A DNA stretch of 64,000 bases from the NCBI RefSeq assembly GCF_019195435.1, contig NZ_CP078069.1:2604001-2668000 (forward strand), written 5' to 3'. The position numbers were made by a program, and so were the translations under genes. Below the pieces are notes generated by a model. That model saw only the letters and a program-made list of their open reading frames with translations. It did no database searches and was not told the DNA's origin. Shown here in pieces: positions 33,916 through 43,239 of the stretch. The DNA comes from Comamonas sp. NLF-1-9 (GTDB lineage Bacteria > Pseudomonadota > Gammaproteobacteria > Burkholderiales > Burkholderiaceae_C). Each line of letters starts with the position of its first letter. The first letter of the stretch is position 1.

Positions 33916-34731
33916 ATGACATCCACCAACGCACGGCGCATCGCCGTGGCCGGAGCCAGCGGCCGCATGGGCCACATGTTGATCGAGGCGGTGCTTGCCG
34001 GCACCGACGGCGTGCTCAGCGGCGCACTCGACGTCGCGGCCAGCCCGGCCGTCGGCGCGGACGCCACCGCCTTCCTCGGGCGCAGCAGTGGCGTGCCGGT
34101 CACCGCCGACCTGCGCGCAGGCCTTGCGGGCTGCGACGTACTGATCGACTTCACGCGGCCCGAAGGCACGCTCGCGCACGCCCGGGTCTGCGCCGAGCTG
34201 GGCGTGCAGATGGTCATAGGCACTACGGGTTTTGACGACGCCGGCAAGGCGGCGATTGCGCAAGCGGCCGAAAAGGTCGCGATCGTGCTGGCGCCCAACA
34301 TGAGCGTTGGCGTGAACGTCACGATGAAGCTGCTCGAACTCGCCGCCAGGGCGCTGGGCGAGGGCTACGACATCGAGATCATCGAGGCGCACCACAAGCA
34401 CAAGGTGGACGCGCCCTCGGGCACCGCGCTCAAGATGGGCGAGGTCATCGCCCAGGCCCAAGGCACGCAACTGGCCGAGCGCGCGGTCTATGAGCGCTAC
34501 GGTCACACCGGCGAACGCCCGGCCGGCGCGATAGGCTTTGCCACGGTGCGCGGCGGCGACATCGTGGGCGACCACACCGTGCTGTTTGCCGGCACCGGCG
34601 AGCGCGTGGAGATCACCCACCGCTCGGGCAGCCGCGCCGGCTACGCCCAAGGCAGCCTGCGCGCGGTGCGCTGGCTGGCGGACAAGCCGCGCGGCCTGTT
34701 CGACATGTTCGACGTGCTCGGCCTGCGCTGA
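33916..34731 (+). CDS. dapB: 4-hydroxy-tetrahydrodipicolinate reductase
   Basis: A 271-residue enzyme. The Rossmann start is [20 protein letters not shown], and the catalytic block [20 protein letters not shown] contains the His and Lys that act on the substrate. It reduces HTPA with NAD(P)H in the lysine/diaminopimelate pathway that feeds peptidoglycan. Start set at ATG 33916 because GAGGA lies 5 nt upstream; the earlier ATG 33901 has no such site. First of the dapB-exbB-exbD-leuS-lptE-holA gene string on the plus strand. Confidence 0.97.
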   Translation: MTSTNARRIAVAGASGRMGHMLIEAVLAGTDGVLSGALDVAASPAVGADATAFLGRSSGVPVTADLRAGLAGCDVLIDFTRPEGTLAHARVCAELGVQMVIGTTGFDDAGKAAIAQAAEKVAIVLAPNMSVGVNVTMKLLELAARALGEGYDIEIIEAHHKHKVDAPSGTALKMGEVIAQAQGTQLAERAVYERYGHTGERPAGAIGFATVRGGDIVGDHTVLFAGTGERVEITHRSGSRAGYAQGSLRAVRWLADKPRGLFDMFDVLGLR

Positions 34732-34750
34732 GCGGCGGGCGGCAAAGCGC

Positions 34751-35416
34751 ATGAACGCATTGCATTGGCTGCGCGAGGCCGACGCCGTCATCCAGGCCTG
34801 CGCCGTGGTCTTGCTCGCCATGTCGGTCGCGAGCTGGGTAGTCATCCTCTACAAGCTGCGCCTGATGGCGCAGGCGCGCAGCGACGTGGCGCGCGCGGCC
34901 GAGCAGCTCTGGGCCGCGCCCGCGCTGGAGCCGGCGCTGCAGCGCATCCGCGCGCTCGACCGCCACGCCCTGGTCTGGCCGCTGGTGGCCGCGGCTGCCG
35001 GGCTGCACGACGCAGGGGGCTCCGGCGCGCTGGCACAGCAGGCGCCGTTGGCGCAGCGCGCCACGCGCGCACTGCGCGGCGCCTTGCATGCGGCGCTGGC
35101 CCGGCTGCGCTGGGGCCAGGTGCTGCTGGCTACCGTGGGCGCCACCGCGCCCTTCGTCGGGCTGCTGGGCACGGTGTGGGGCATTCAGCATGCACTCACG
35201 CAGCTGGCCGGCGGCGGCCAGATCAGCATCGAGCGCCTGGCCGGCCCTGTGGGCGAGGCGCTCATCATGACCGCGGCCGGCCTGGCGGCAGCGATTCCGG
35301 CGGTGCTGGCCTACAACGGCTTTGGCCGCTCGGCGGGCGAGGTGGAGGCCGAGCTCGAAGGCCTGGCGCACGACTTGCATGCGCTGGTGCTCGACGCCCC
35401 CGCGCCGGGGCGCTGA
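34751..35416 (+). CDS. exbB: MotA/TolQ/ExbB proton-channel family protein
   Basis: A 221-residue inner-membrane protein. There is one helix near the N-terminus (VIQACAVVLLAMSVASWVVI, residues 13-32), a cytoplasmic loop, and two C-terminal helices with the family core LLATVGATAPFVGLLGTVWG and MTAAGLAAAIPAVLAYN. With ExbD it uses the proton motive force to energise a TonB- or TolA-like partner. Only one base separates its stop from exbD. No tonB gene is nearby. TolQ versus ExbB cannot be settled by sequence alone, but the absence of tolA, tolB and pal favours ExbB. Confidence 0.9.
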   Translation: MNALHWLREADAVIQACAVVLLAMSVASWVVILYKLRLMAQARSDVARAAEQLWAAPALEPALQRIRALDRHALVWPLVAAAAGLHDAGGSGALAQQAPLAQRATRALRGALHAALARLRWGQVLLATVGATAPFVGLLGTVWGIQHALTQLAGGGQISIERLAGPVGEALIMTAAGLAAAIPAVLAYNGFGRSAGEVEAELEGLAHDLHALVLDAPAPGR

Positions 35417-35417
35417 C

Positions 35418-35852
35418 ATGGCCTTCGGACGCTTCGCCGAACCGGCCGCGCCGCGTGCGATGAGTGAGATCAACGTCACGCCGCTGGTGGACGTGATGCT
35501 GGTGCTGGTGGTGATCTTCATCCTGGCGGCGCCGCTGCTCGCCAGCAGCATCCGGCTGGAGCTGCCGCAGACCGAACAAAGCCACCCGGGTGAAGACGCC
35601 GGCGCCACGCTGGTGTTGTCGCTGGACGCCGCGGGCACGGTCTTCATGGACGAGCAGCCGATAGCGCCCGACGCGCTGGCCGCGCGCCTGCGCCGCGCCG
35701 CGCAGCAAGCACCGCAGCGCGAGGTGCAGCTGCGCGCCGACACCGCCGTGCCCTACGGCCGGGTGGTGCAGCTGATCGAGGCGCTGCAGCTTGCGGGCCT
35801 GCAGCGCATCGCCTTTGCCACGCAGCCCGCGCCGGGCGCCGGCGAGCGCTGA
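35418..35852 (+). CDS. exbD: ExbD/TolR biopolymer transport protein
   Basis: A 144-residue protein with a short cytoplasmic start, one membrane helix carrying the essential Asp (MSEINVTPLVDVMLVLVVIF; the Asp in LVD) and a periplasmic domain (EVQLRADTAVPYGRVVQLIE). It forms the proton-driven complex with the preceding exbB product. Full family length. leuS begins 72 bp downstream, so the string may continue by read-through. Confidence 0.92.
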   Translation: MAFGRFAEPAAPRAMSEINVTPLVDVMLVLVVIFILAAPLLASSIRLELPQTEQSHPGEDAGATLVLSLDAAGTVFMDEQPIAPDALAARLRRAAQQAPQREVQLRADTAVPYGRVVQLIEALQLAGLQRIAFATQPAPGAGER

Positions 35853-35924
35853 GCGCCCGGGGCGAACGCCTAGAATTGACCGCCGCCACGCCGCCCGCGT
35901 GGCCGTTTGTTTTTTCAGCGACCC

Positions 35925-38627
35925 ATGCAAGACAAATACGATCCCGCCGCCGTGGAGCGCGCCGCGCACGCCCACTGGACCGCCACCGACGCCTACCGGG
36001 TGAGCGAAGACCAGAGCAAGCCCAAGTTCTACGCCTGCTCCATGCTGCCCTACCCCAGCGGCAAGCTGCACATGGGCCACGTGCGCAACTACACCATCAA
36101 CGACATGCTCACGCGCAGCCTGCGCATGCGCGGCTACAACGTGCTCATGCCCATGGGCTGGGACGCCTTCGGCCTGCCGGCGGAGAACGCCGCGCTCAAG
36201 AACAAGGTGCCGCCCGCGCAATGGACCTGGGACAACATCGCCACCATGAAGGGCCAGATGCAGGCCATGGGCCTGGCGATCGACTGGAGCCGCGAGGTCG
36301 CCACCTGCTCGCCCGAGTACTACAAGTGGAACCAGTGGCTGTTTCTGAAGATGCTGGAAAAAGGCATCGCCTACCGCAAGACCCAGGTGGTGAACTGGGA
36401 CCCGGTGGACCAGACGGTGCTCGCCAACGAGCAGGTGATCGACGGCAGAGGCTGGCGCACCGGCGCGCTGGTGGAAAAACGCGAAATCCCCGGCTACTAC
36501 CTGAAGATCACCGACTACGCGCAAGAGCTCCTGGACCACGTGCAGCTCGGCGGCGACAAGGCCACACTCACCGGCTGGCCCGACAAGGTGCGGCTGATGC
36601 AGGAGAACTGGATAGGCAAATCCAGCGGCGTGCGTTTTGCCTTCACCCACGACATCAAGGACGCGGACGGCAAGCTCATACAAGACGGCAGGATGTACGT
36701 CTTCACCACCCGCGCCGACACCATCATGGGCGTGACCTTTTGCGCCGTCGCGCCCGAGCACCCGCTGGCCGCGCACGCGGCACGAACGAGCCCGAAGCTC
36801 GCCGAATTCATCGCCCACTGCAAGGAAGGCGGCACCACGGAGGCCGAGCTGGCGCTGAAAGAAAAAGAGGGCATGCCCACGGGCCTCACGGTCACGCACC
36901 CTCTGACTGGCGCGCCGGTCGAGGTGTGGGTGGGCAACTACGTCTTGATGAGCTACGGCGACGGCGCGGTGATGGGCGTGCCGGCGCACGACGAGCGCGA
37001 CTTTGCCTTTGCCAGGAAGTACAAGCTGCCGATCCGGCAGGTGGTGGCGGTCGAAGGCGAAAGCTTCTCGCTGGACGCCTGGCAGGAGTGGTATGGCGAG
37101 AAGGCGCGCGCGTACTGCGTCAACTCCGGCGTGCTCGACGACCTGCCGCATGCGCAGGCGGTGGACAAGGTCGCCGCGCTGCTGGCCGAAAAAGGCCTGG
37201 GCGAGAAGAAGACCACCTGGCGGCTGCGCGACTGGGGCATCTCGCGCCAGCGTTACTGGGGCACGCCGATTCCCATCATCCATTGCAAGGACTGCGGCGT
37301 GGTGCCGGTGCCCGAAAAGGATTTGCCGGTGGTGCTGCCCGAGGGTCTGGTGCCCGATGGCAGCGGCAACCCCTTGAACAAGTGCGAAGCCTTCCTGAAC
37401 GTGCCCTGCCCGTGCTGCGGCAAACCCGCGCGGCGCGAGACCGACACCATGGACACCTTCGTCGACAGCTCCTGGTACTTCATGCGCTATTGCGACCCGA
37501 AGAACGACCAGGCGATGGTGGCGAATGGGGCGAAATACTGGATGCCGATGGATCAGTACATCGGCGGCATCGAGCACGCCATCCTGCACCTGCTGTACGC
37601 GCGCTTCTGGACCAAGGTGATGCGCGACCTCGGGTTGGTCCAGGTCGACGAGCCCTTCACCCGCCTGCTCACCCAGGGCATGGTCTTGAACCACATCTAC
37701 AGCCGGCGCAACGCCAAGGGCGGCAAGGACTACTTCTGGCCCAAGGACGTGGAGCACGTGCTCGACGAGGCCGGCAAGATCGTCGGCGCCCGGCTGAGGA
37801 CCCCGGCCGAAAGCGGCGACGGCCTCTTGAGCGTGGGCACGCCCATCGACTACGAGGGCGTGGGCACCATGTCCAAGTCCAAGAACAATGGCGTCGACCC
37901 GCAGGAGCTGATCGACAGCTACGGCGCCGATACCGCGCGGCTGTACACCATGTTCACCTCGCCGCCCGAACTCACGCTGGAGTGGAACGATGCGGCGGTA
38001 GAGGGAAGCAGCCGCTTCCTGCGCCGGGTCTGGGGGTTTGGCAGCAAGCTTGTTGCTATGGATATGAAAGCTGCTGTCGCAAGCGTGGCGGGCGCTACGG
38101 CGCTAAAAGACGTGAAATTTGGCAAGCCTGCCAAGGCGCTGCGCCTGGAGATCCACAGCGTGCTCAAGCAGGTGGACTACGACTACCAGCGCATGCAATA
38201 CAACACCGTGGTTTCGGGCGCGATGAAGATGCTCAATGCGCTCGAAGGCTTCAAGGCGCTGGAGGACGCGGGCGCTCAGGTCGCGCTGATCGAAGGCTAT
38301 GGCATCTTGCTGCGCGTGCTCTATCCGGCCACGCCGCACCTCACCCACGTGCTCTGGCAGGAGCTGGGCTATGCCGGCGCGCTGGGCGAGCTGCTGGACG
38401 CGCCCTGGCCTCAGGTGGATGAAGACGCGCTCAAGCAGGACGAGATCGAACTCGTGCTGCAGATCAACGGCAAGCTGCGCGGCGCCATCCAGGTCGATGC
38501 AGGGGCCGACAAGGCGGCGATCGAGCAGGTGGCGCTGGCCAGCGCCGAGGCGCAGAAGTTCATGCAGGGCGCGGCGCCGAAAAAGCTCATCGTCGTGCCC
38601 GGGCGCCTGGTGAACATCGTCGTCTGA
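35925..38627 (+). CDS. leuS: Leucyl-tRNA synthetase
   Basis: A 900-residue class I synthetase. The HIGH-type motif is in [20 protein letters not shown] (near residue 45) and the KMSKS motif is [11 protein letters not shown] at 649. The editing domain carries [12 protein letters not shown] and the [12 protein letters not shown] segment. It charges tRNA-Leu. Start at ATG 35925 ([15 protein letters not shown]). A palindromic repeat lies in the C-terminal anticodon-binding domain (38052-38120) and encodes a linker-like [20 protein letters not shown] stretch absent from the core fold. Confidence 0.98.
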   Translation: MQDKYDPAAVERAAHAHWTATDAYRVSEDQSKPKFYACSMLPYPSGKLHMGHVRNYTINDMLTRSLRMRGYNVLMPMGWDAFGLPAENAALKNKVPPAQWTWDNIATMKGQMQAMGLAIDWSREVATCSPEYYKWNQWLFLKMLEKGIAYRKTQVVNWDPVDQTVLANEQVIDGRGWRTGALVEKREIPGYYLKITDYAQELLDHVQLGGDKATLTGWPDKVRLMQENWIGKSSGVRFAFTHDIKDADGKLIQDGRMYVFTTRADTIMGVTFCAVAPEHPLAAHAARTSPKLAEFIAHCKEGGTTEAELALKEKEGMPTGLTVTHPLTGAPVEVWVGNYVLMSYGDGAVMGVPAHDERDFAFARKYKLPIRQVVAVEGESFSLDAWQEWYGEKARAYCVNSGVLDDLPHAQAVDKVAALLAEKGLGEKKTTWRLRDWGISRQRYWGTPIPIIHCKDCGVVPVPEKDLPVVLPEGLVPDGSGNPLNKCEAFLNVPCPCCGKPARRETDTMDTFVDSSWYFMRYCDPKNDQAMVANGAKYWMPMDQYIGGIEHAILHLLYARFWTKVMRDLGLVQVDEPFTRLLTQGMVLNHIYSRRNAKGGKDYFWPKDVEHVLDEAGKIVGARLRTPAESGDGLLSVGTPIDYEGVGTMSKSKNNGVDPQELIDSYGADTARLYTMFTSPPELTLEWNDAAVEGSSRFLRRVWGFGSKLVAMDMKAAVASVAGATALKDVKFGKPAKALRLEIHSVLKQVDYDYQRMQYNTVVSGAMKMLNALEGFKALEDAGAQVALIEGYGILLRVLYPATPHLTHVLWQELGYAGALGELLDAPWPQVDEDALKQDEIELVLQINGKLRGAIQVDAGADKAAIEQVALASAEAQKFMQGAAPKKLIVVPGRLVNIVV
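38052..38120. repeat. Intragenic repeat, copy in leuS
   Basis: Contains TTGCTATGGATATGAAAGCT, then GCAAGCGT and GGCGCTAAAA. The TGCTATGGAT-N5-AAGCTG block matches the flank of the purK copy (GCTATGGATTTGGAAGCTG). The rest is more degenerate. Confidence 0.4.
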
Positions 38628-38631
38628 AGCC

Positions 38632-39135
38632 ATGCCCCGGCGCCGCACCCTGCTCGCCCTGCTTGCCGCCGCGCCACTGGCGGGCTGCGGCTTTCACCTG
38701 CGCGGCGCGCCCGAATTCGCCTTTTCCTCGCTCTATCTTGCGCCCGGCGGCACCTCGCTCAACCAGCCGCTGATCCGCACGCTGCAGGGCGCGGGTGGGC
38801 GCCTGCTGCTCTACACCGACCCCGGGCAGCAGGCCCAGGCCGAAGTGGTGCTGGAACTCTTTGGCGAGCAGCGCAGCCGTACCGTGGTCGGCATGACCAC
38901 GGCCGGCCAGGTGCGCGAGCTGCAACTGGGCTTGTCTGTGCACTTTCGCCTCAGGGACCAGCGCGGCGGCGTGTGGATAGGCGACACGCGCCTGGCGCGC
39001 ACCGAGGACGTGAGCTACAGCGAATCCGTCTCGCTCGCCAAGGAATCGGAAGAGGCGCTGCTCTACCGCAACATGCAGACCGACCTGGTGCAGCAAATCG
39101 TGCGCCGCCTGGCGGCGGCGAAGGCGCCGCGCTAG
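38632..39135 (+). CDS. lptE: LPS-assembly lipoprotein LptE
   Basis: A 167-residue lipoprotein. The signal MPRRRTLLALLAAAPLAGC places the acylated Cys at 19, and the conserved start GFHLRG follows directly. It is the plug-like partner of LptD that delivers lipopolysaccharide to the outer surface. Family signature LYLAPGG and the C-terminal DLVQQIVRRLAA helix are present. It lies between leuS (5 bp) and holA (13 bp), the usual proteobacterial order. Confidence 0.92.
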   Translation: MPRRRTLLALLAAAPLAGCGFHLRGAPEFAFSSLYLAPGGTSLNQPLIRTLQGAGGRLLLYTDPGQQAQAEVVLELFGEQRSRTVVGMTTAGQVRELQLGLSVHFRLRDQRGGVWIGDTRLARTEDVSYSESVSLAKESEEALLYRNMQTDLVQQIVRRLAAAKAPR

Positions 39136-39148
39136 CCGGGGGCGCGCC

Positions 39149-40213
39149 ATGCAGCTTGCCCTGAACCAGCTCGACGCCCACTTGCAAAAGGGCCTCAAAC
39201 CCCTGTACCTGTTGCATGGCGACGAGCCGCTGCTGCAGCAAGAGGCGCAGGACGCGATTCGCGCCAGCGCGCGCGCGCGGGGCTATACCGAGCGCAGCAG
39301 CTTCACCGTGAGCGGCGCGCACTTCGACTGGGGCGCGGTGCTCGCCGCAGGTGGCAGCTTGAGCCTGTTTGCCGAGCGACAGATCATCGAGCTGCGCATT
39401 CCCGGCGGCAAGCCGGGCAAGGACGGTTCGGCCGCGCTGCAACAGATCGCCGCCGCCGCGCAGGGCAACGACAGCACGCTCACCCTGATCAGCCTGCCGC
39501 GCATGGACAGGGCCACGCGCGCCAGTGCCTGGTTTGCCGCGCTGGAAGGCGCGGGCGTCGGCATCGCGATCGAGCCCATCGCGCGCGAGCAGCTGCCGCG
39601 CTGGATCGCCGAACGCCTGGCCGCGCAGGGCCAGCGCGTGGCGGCGGGCGCCGAGGGCCAGCACACGCTGCAGTTCTTTGCCGGCCGCGTCGAGGGCAAT
39701 CTGTTGGCGGCGCACCAGGAAATCCAGAAGCTCGCGCTGCTCTATCCGCCAGGCGAACTCTCGGCAGAGCAGGTCGAGTCCGCCGTGCTCAATGTCGCGC
39801 GCTACGACGTGTTCCAGCTCTCCGAAGCGGTGCTCAGCGGGCAGGTGGCGCGGGTGCAGCGCATGCTCGACGGCCTGCGCGCCGAGGGCGAGGCCGAGGT
39901 GCTGGTGCACTGGGCGCTGGCCGAAGAGATCCGCCAGCTCGCGCGGGTGCGCGCCGCCGTCGATGCCGGCCGTCCCTTGGGCGCCGCGCTGCGCGAAGCG
40001 CGCGTCTGGGGCAAGAAGGAGCGCCTGTACGAGCGCCTGCTGCCGCGCCTGGGCAGCCGACGTCTGGCGCAGCTATTGATGTCTGCGCACCGCGTGGACG
40101 GCATCGTCAAGGGCCTCACGGCACCCGACTGGCCTGTCGACCCCTGGCTTGCGCTCGCGCGGCTTGCGCAGCAGCTCGCCCGCGTGGCGCAGGGCGAAGC
40201 CGCCAGGGGTTAG
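39149..40213 (+). CDS. holA: DNA polymerase III subunit delta
   Basis: A 354-residue clamp-loader subunit. The N-terminal AAA-like part begins MQLALNQLDAHLQKGLKPLY and has LLHGDEPLLQQEAQDAIRA; the helical collar domain follows, with QVESAVLNVARYDVFQLSEA and LLMSAHRVDGIVKGL. It opens the beta clamp during loading. The end is unusual: the stop codon TAG (40211-40213) is made of a TA plus the first G of the MITE-like element, so the last residues may differ from the ancestral protein. Confidence 0.93.
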   Translation: MQLALNQLDAHLQKGLKPLYLLHGDEPLLQQEAQDAIRASARARGYTERSSFTVSGAHFDWGAVLAAGGSLSLFAERQIIELRIPGGKPGKDGSAALQQIAAAAQGNDSTLTLISLPRMDRATRASAWFAALEGAGVGIAIEPIAREQLPRWIAERLAAQGQRVAAGAEGQHTLQFFAGRVEGNLLAAHQEIQKLALLYPPGELSAEQVESAVLNVARYDVFQLSEAVLSGQVARVQRMLDGLRAEGEAEVLVHWALAEEIRQLARVRAAVDAGRPLGAALREARVWGKKERLYERLLPRLGSRRLAQLLMSAHRVDGIVKGLTAPDWPVDPWLALARLAQQLARVAQGEAARG

Positions 40214-40376
40214 GGCGACGCTGAACAAGTCCCTCGCGCGTCGCGCATCCCAGCCTGCGGCGGTTCTCCGGCCTTGCAAATCCTCGCAATAGCTTCGGCT
40301 ATTGCTGCGGTTTGCGCCTTGCAGCCCATCCCCATGCTGGGCGCGCGCGATCGCGGGGACTTGTTCAGCGTCGCCT
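40213..40376. mobile_element. MITE-like element, copy 1
   Basis: About 164 bp. The ends form a 20-bp perfect inverted repeat: GGCGACGCTGAACAAGTCCC at 40214-40233 and its complement at 40356-40375. In the middle, GCAATAGC-TTCG-GCTATTGC (40286-40305) forms a hairpin. It matches copy 2 (43075-43237), reversed, along its whole length. No transposase is encoded, so a non-autonomous element is likely. The left flank is TA; the right flank (TG after the end) no longer matches. Confidence 0.88.
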
Positions 40377-40462
40377 TGGCGCGCCGCCCGGCATGGGCGA
40401 TTGCCTCTGGTCGGTGTTTGCGCTCTGGCAAACGCCGGCGGCCGTTGGTATCCTGAGCCGCC

Positions 40463-42994
40463 ATGAGCGATGCCCTCTTGCCGCCGCCCGCCGACGACGG
40501 CCCCGACGCGCCAGCGCGCGGCGGCCGCAGACAGGCGCTGCTTGCGCTGCTGCAGCAGGCCGGGCGCATGGCGGGCCTGGGCGTGTGGGAGATCACCGCC
40601 GGCCAGGGCGTCACGCTCTGGACCGACACCTGCAACACCCTGCTGGGTCTGGCGCCGGGCAGCCCGGTCGATGCCAGGCTGATCGACACCCATGTCGCGC
40701 CGGCCTGGCGCGCCGAGCTGCGCGCACACCTGCTGAGCGGGCTGCGTGCCGGCCTGTCGTGGTCAGCGCCGCTGCAGGTCTTGCGCGCCGACGGGCGCCT
40801 GCTGTGGGTGCTGGTGGCCGCCGAGCCGGTGTTCGAGGGCGGGCGCGTGCGCTGCCTGCGCGGCATCTTGCAGGACATCGACGAGGCGCGCCGGCGTGAA
40901 GAGCAGCTGCGCGAGTCCGAGCGGCATCTGTCGCACATCTTTCGCATGGTGCCGCTGCCCATGGGCATCTCGCGGCGCAGCGACAACAAATACCTGCTGG
41001 TCAACCCCGCCTGGGAGGCGATGACCGGCATCCACCAGCAGGAAACCAGCGGCCTGAGCGCGATCGAGATGGGTTTGTACGACCCCCAAGACCGCGCGCG
41101 CATGATCGCCGCCATCGACGCCCAGGGGCAGCTGGACAACCACGAGATCAAGCTCTACATCCGCGGCGGCCAGCAGCGCACCGTGGTGCAGTCGATCCGC
41201 GAGCTCGACTACCACGGCGAGCCCTGCTGGCTGTTTTCCGCGCACGACGTGACCGAGCGCATCCGCAACGAAAAGCGCATTCGCGAGCGCGAGGAGTTGT
41301 TGTCGCTGACCGTCTCGGCCGCGGCGCTCGGCCTGTGGGACTGGGATCTGGCCAGCGGCCAGATCACCGGCGACGAACGCTGGCACGCCATGCACGGCCT
41401 CACGCCCGGCCTCGGGCCCTGGCCCTGGCCGGGCGCGAGCAGCGGCATGACCGAGGCCGAGCGCCAGGGCATGGAACAGGCGCTGCGCGCGCACCGCGAG
41501 CAGCCCTCGCAGCCGTTTGACCAGACCTGGCGCGTGCTCGGTCGCGGCGGCGCGGTGCGCTGGATACGCAACCTGGGCAAGATCGTCAACCAGGACGGCC
41601 AGGGCGCAGGCCAGCGCATGCTGGGCGTGAGTCTGGACGTGACCCAGCAGCTCGAGCAGCAGGAGCAACTGCGCCATCTGGCGCACTACGACGTGCTCAC
41701 CCAGCTGCCCAACCGGCTCAAGCTGGCCCAGCATCTGCAAGACGAGATGGCGCTGGCGCGGCGCAGCGGCTCGCTGCTGGGCGTGGTGTATCTGGACCTG
41801 GACCGCTTCAAGCCGGTCAACGACACCCTGGGCCACGACGTGGGCGACCAGTTGCTGGTGGGCGTGGCGCGGCGCCTGGGCGCGGCGCTGCGCAGCGGGG
41901 ACCACACCGCGCGCCTGGGCGGGGACGAATTCATCATCCTGCTGCCCGGCCTGAACAGCCGCGGCGACTGCGAGCGCAAGCTGCGCCAGTTGATGCAGCG
42001 GCTGTGCCGGCCCTACATGCTGGGCGCGCACCAGGTGCGCGTCACCGCCAGCATGGGCTATACCCTGTACCCGCAGGACACGCCGGATGCCGACGCCGAC
42101 ACCCTGCTGCGCCACGCCGACCAGGCGATGTACCAGGCCAAGCAGGCCGGGCGCAACCGCTTTTGCAGCTTCGACGCGCTGCACGCGCGCGACCAGCAGG
42201 AGCAGCAGGCGCGGCTGCAGCACCTGGAGCAGGCGCTCCAGCGGCGCGAGTTCGAGCTCTACCTGCAGCCCAAGGTGCACGTGGGCACGGCGCGCATCGT
42301 CGGCGCCGAATGCCTGATCCGCTGGAACCATCCGCAAGACGGCGTGCTGGCGCCGGCCGCCTTCCTGCCCGCGCTCGCCGGCAGCGCGCTGGAAATCGAC
42401 TTCGACCGCTGGGTCTTCGACGAGGCCTTGCGCAGCCTTGGTCGCCTGCAGGCCGCGGGCTGGACGCTGGCGCTGAGCGTGAACATCTCCGCCCAGTACC
42501 TGCAGCACCAGGGCTTTGCCCAGTGGGTGCTGCAGTGCCTGGAGCGCTATCCGCAGGTGGATGCTTCGCTGATCGAGCTGGAGATCATCGAAAGCGCCGC
42601 GCTCTACAACATCGAGCACGTCTCGGCCGAGCTCACGCGCCTGCGCGCCAAGGGCATGCGCGTGGCGCTGGACGACTTCGGCACCGGTTACTCCTCACTC
42701 ACCTATTTGCGCCGCCTGCCCATGGATGCGCTCAAGATCGACCAGAGCTTCATCCGCGACATGCTCAGCGACCCCGACGACATGACCATCGTGCAAAGCA
42801 TCGTCGGCCTGGCCCAGGCCTTTCACTGCGAGGTGATTGGCGAAGGGGTGGAAACCGCCGAGCAGGCGCGCGCGCTGCAGCGCCTGGGCTGCACGCTGCA
42901 GCAGGGCTACCACTGGGCGCGCCCGATGCCGCTTGCCGCCTTCATCGAATGGGCGCGCCAGTACGCGCCGGCGCAATGCCAGGGTGCGCGCTGA
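40463..42994 (+). CDS. PAS-GGDEF-EAL cyclic-di-GMP signalling protein
   Basis: An 843-residue soluble protein with three PAS/PAC-like domains (about 30-145, 150-270 and 275-395), a GGDEF domain (about 400-570) and an EAL domain (about 585-835). The diguanylate cyclase motif is intact (GGDEF at 486-490). The phosphodiesterase motif reads ECL at 616-618 instead of EAL, but the catalytic Glu is kept, as are NIS, EIIES, DDFGTGYSS and EGVE, so activity is possible. No membrane helix or signal is seen, so the PAS domains sense a cytoplasmic signal. The gene lies alone between two inverted copies of the MITE-like element. Confidence 0.95.
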   Translation: MSDALLPPPADDGPDAPARGGRRQALLALLQQAGRMAGLGVWEITAGQGVTLWTDTCNTLLGLAPGSPVDARLIDTHVAPAWRAELRAHLLSGLRAGLSWSAPLQVLRADGRLLWVLVAAEPVFEGGRVRCLRGILQDIDEARRREEQLRESERHLSHIFRMVPLPMGISRRSDNKYLLVNPAWEAMTGIHQQETSGLSAIEMGLYDPQDRARMIAAIDAQGQLDNHEIKLYIRGGQQRTVVQSIRELDYHGEPCWLFSAHDVTERIRNEKRIREREELLSLTVSAAALGLWDWDLASGQITGDERWHAMHGLTPGLGPWPWPGASSGMTEAERQGMEQALRAHREQPSQPFDQTWRVLGRGGAVRWIRNLGKIVNQDGQGAGQRMLGVSLDVTQQLEQQEQLRHLAHYDVLTQLPNRLKLAQHLQDEMALARRSGSLLGVVYLDLDRFKPVNDTLGHDVGDQLLVGVARRLGAALRSGDHTARLGGDEFIILLPGLNSRGDCERKLRQLMQRLCRPYMLGAHQVRVTASMGYTLYPQDTPDADADTLLRHADQAMYQAKQAGRNRFCSFDALHARDQQEQQARLQHLEQALQRREFELYLQPKVHVGTARIVGAECLIRWNHPQDGVLAPAAFLPALAGSALEIDFDRWVFDEALRSLGRLQAAGWTLALSVNISAQYLQHQGFAQWVLQCLERYPQVDASLIELEIIESAALYNIEHVSAELTRLRAKGMRVALDDFGTGYSSLTYLRRLPMDALKIDQSFIRDMLSDPDDMTIVQSIVGLAQAFHCEVIGEGVETAEQARALQRLGCTLQQGYHWARPMPLAAFIEWARQYAPAQCQGAR

Positions 42995-43020
42995 ACGCTG
43001 CCGGGCAGCACCCGCCTGCG

Positions 43021-43074
43021 ATGACCGACGAGCTGCACGCCCTGGCCGCGCTGCTGCGCCGACACCCGCGCCTA
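43021..43074 (+). pseudogene. Original 5' end of the sirtuin gene, cut off by the MITE
   Basis: ATG 43021 opens MTDELHALAALLRRHPRL, which looks like the N-terminal helix that normally precedes the sirtuin Rossmann motif. The element begins at 43075. Removing the 163-bp element and one TA joins this segment in-frame to MVLTGAGCSTESGIPDY at 43240. In the present sequence the frame reads into the element and stops at TAG 43150. Confidence 0.75.
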
Positions 43075-43237
43075 GGGCGACGCTGGACAAGCCCCCGTGA
43101 TGGCGCGCGCCCAGCGTGGGGATGGGCTGCAAGGCGCAAACCGCAGCAATAGCCGAAGCTATTGCGAGGATTTGCAACGCCGCAGACCGCCCCAGACTGG
43201 GATGCGCGACGCGCGAGGGGCTTGTTCAGCGTCGCCC
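43075..43237. mobile_element. MITE-like element, copy 2 (inverted relative to copy 1)
   Basis: 163 bp, beginning GGGCGACGCTGGACAAGCCC and ending GGGGCTTGTTCAGCGTCGCC plus C (43237). The central hairpin GCAATAGC-CGAA-GCTATTGC is at 43146-43165. It is flanked directly by TA (43073-43074) and TA (43238-43239), consistent with a 2-bp target duplication. Its reverse complement aligns with copy 1 end to end. It interrupts the sirtuin gene after codon 18. Confidence 0.9.
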
Positions 43238-43239
43238 TA

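Noticed and set aside
40274..40456. Small frames in both element copies that translate to MQILAIASAIAAVCALQPIP
   Set aside because: Conserved only because the DNA is repeated; the start would be TTG or absent, no ribosome-binding site is present, and the repeat is explained by its inverted ends and hairpin.
40210..41151. Minus-strand frame crossing copy 1 of the element and the GGDEF-EAL gene
   Set aside because: It ends in QAGMRDARG-type sequence from the element, but most of it is antisense to the signalling protein.
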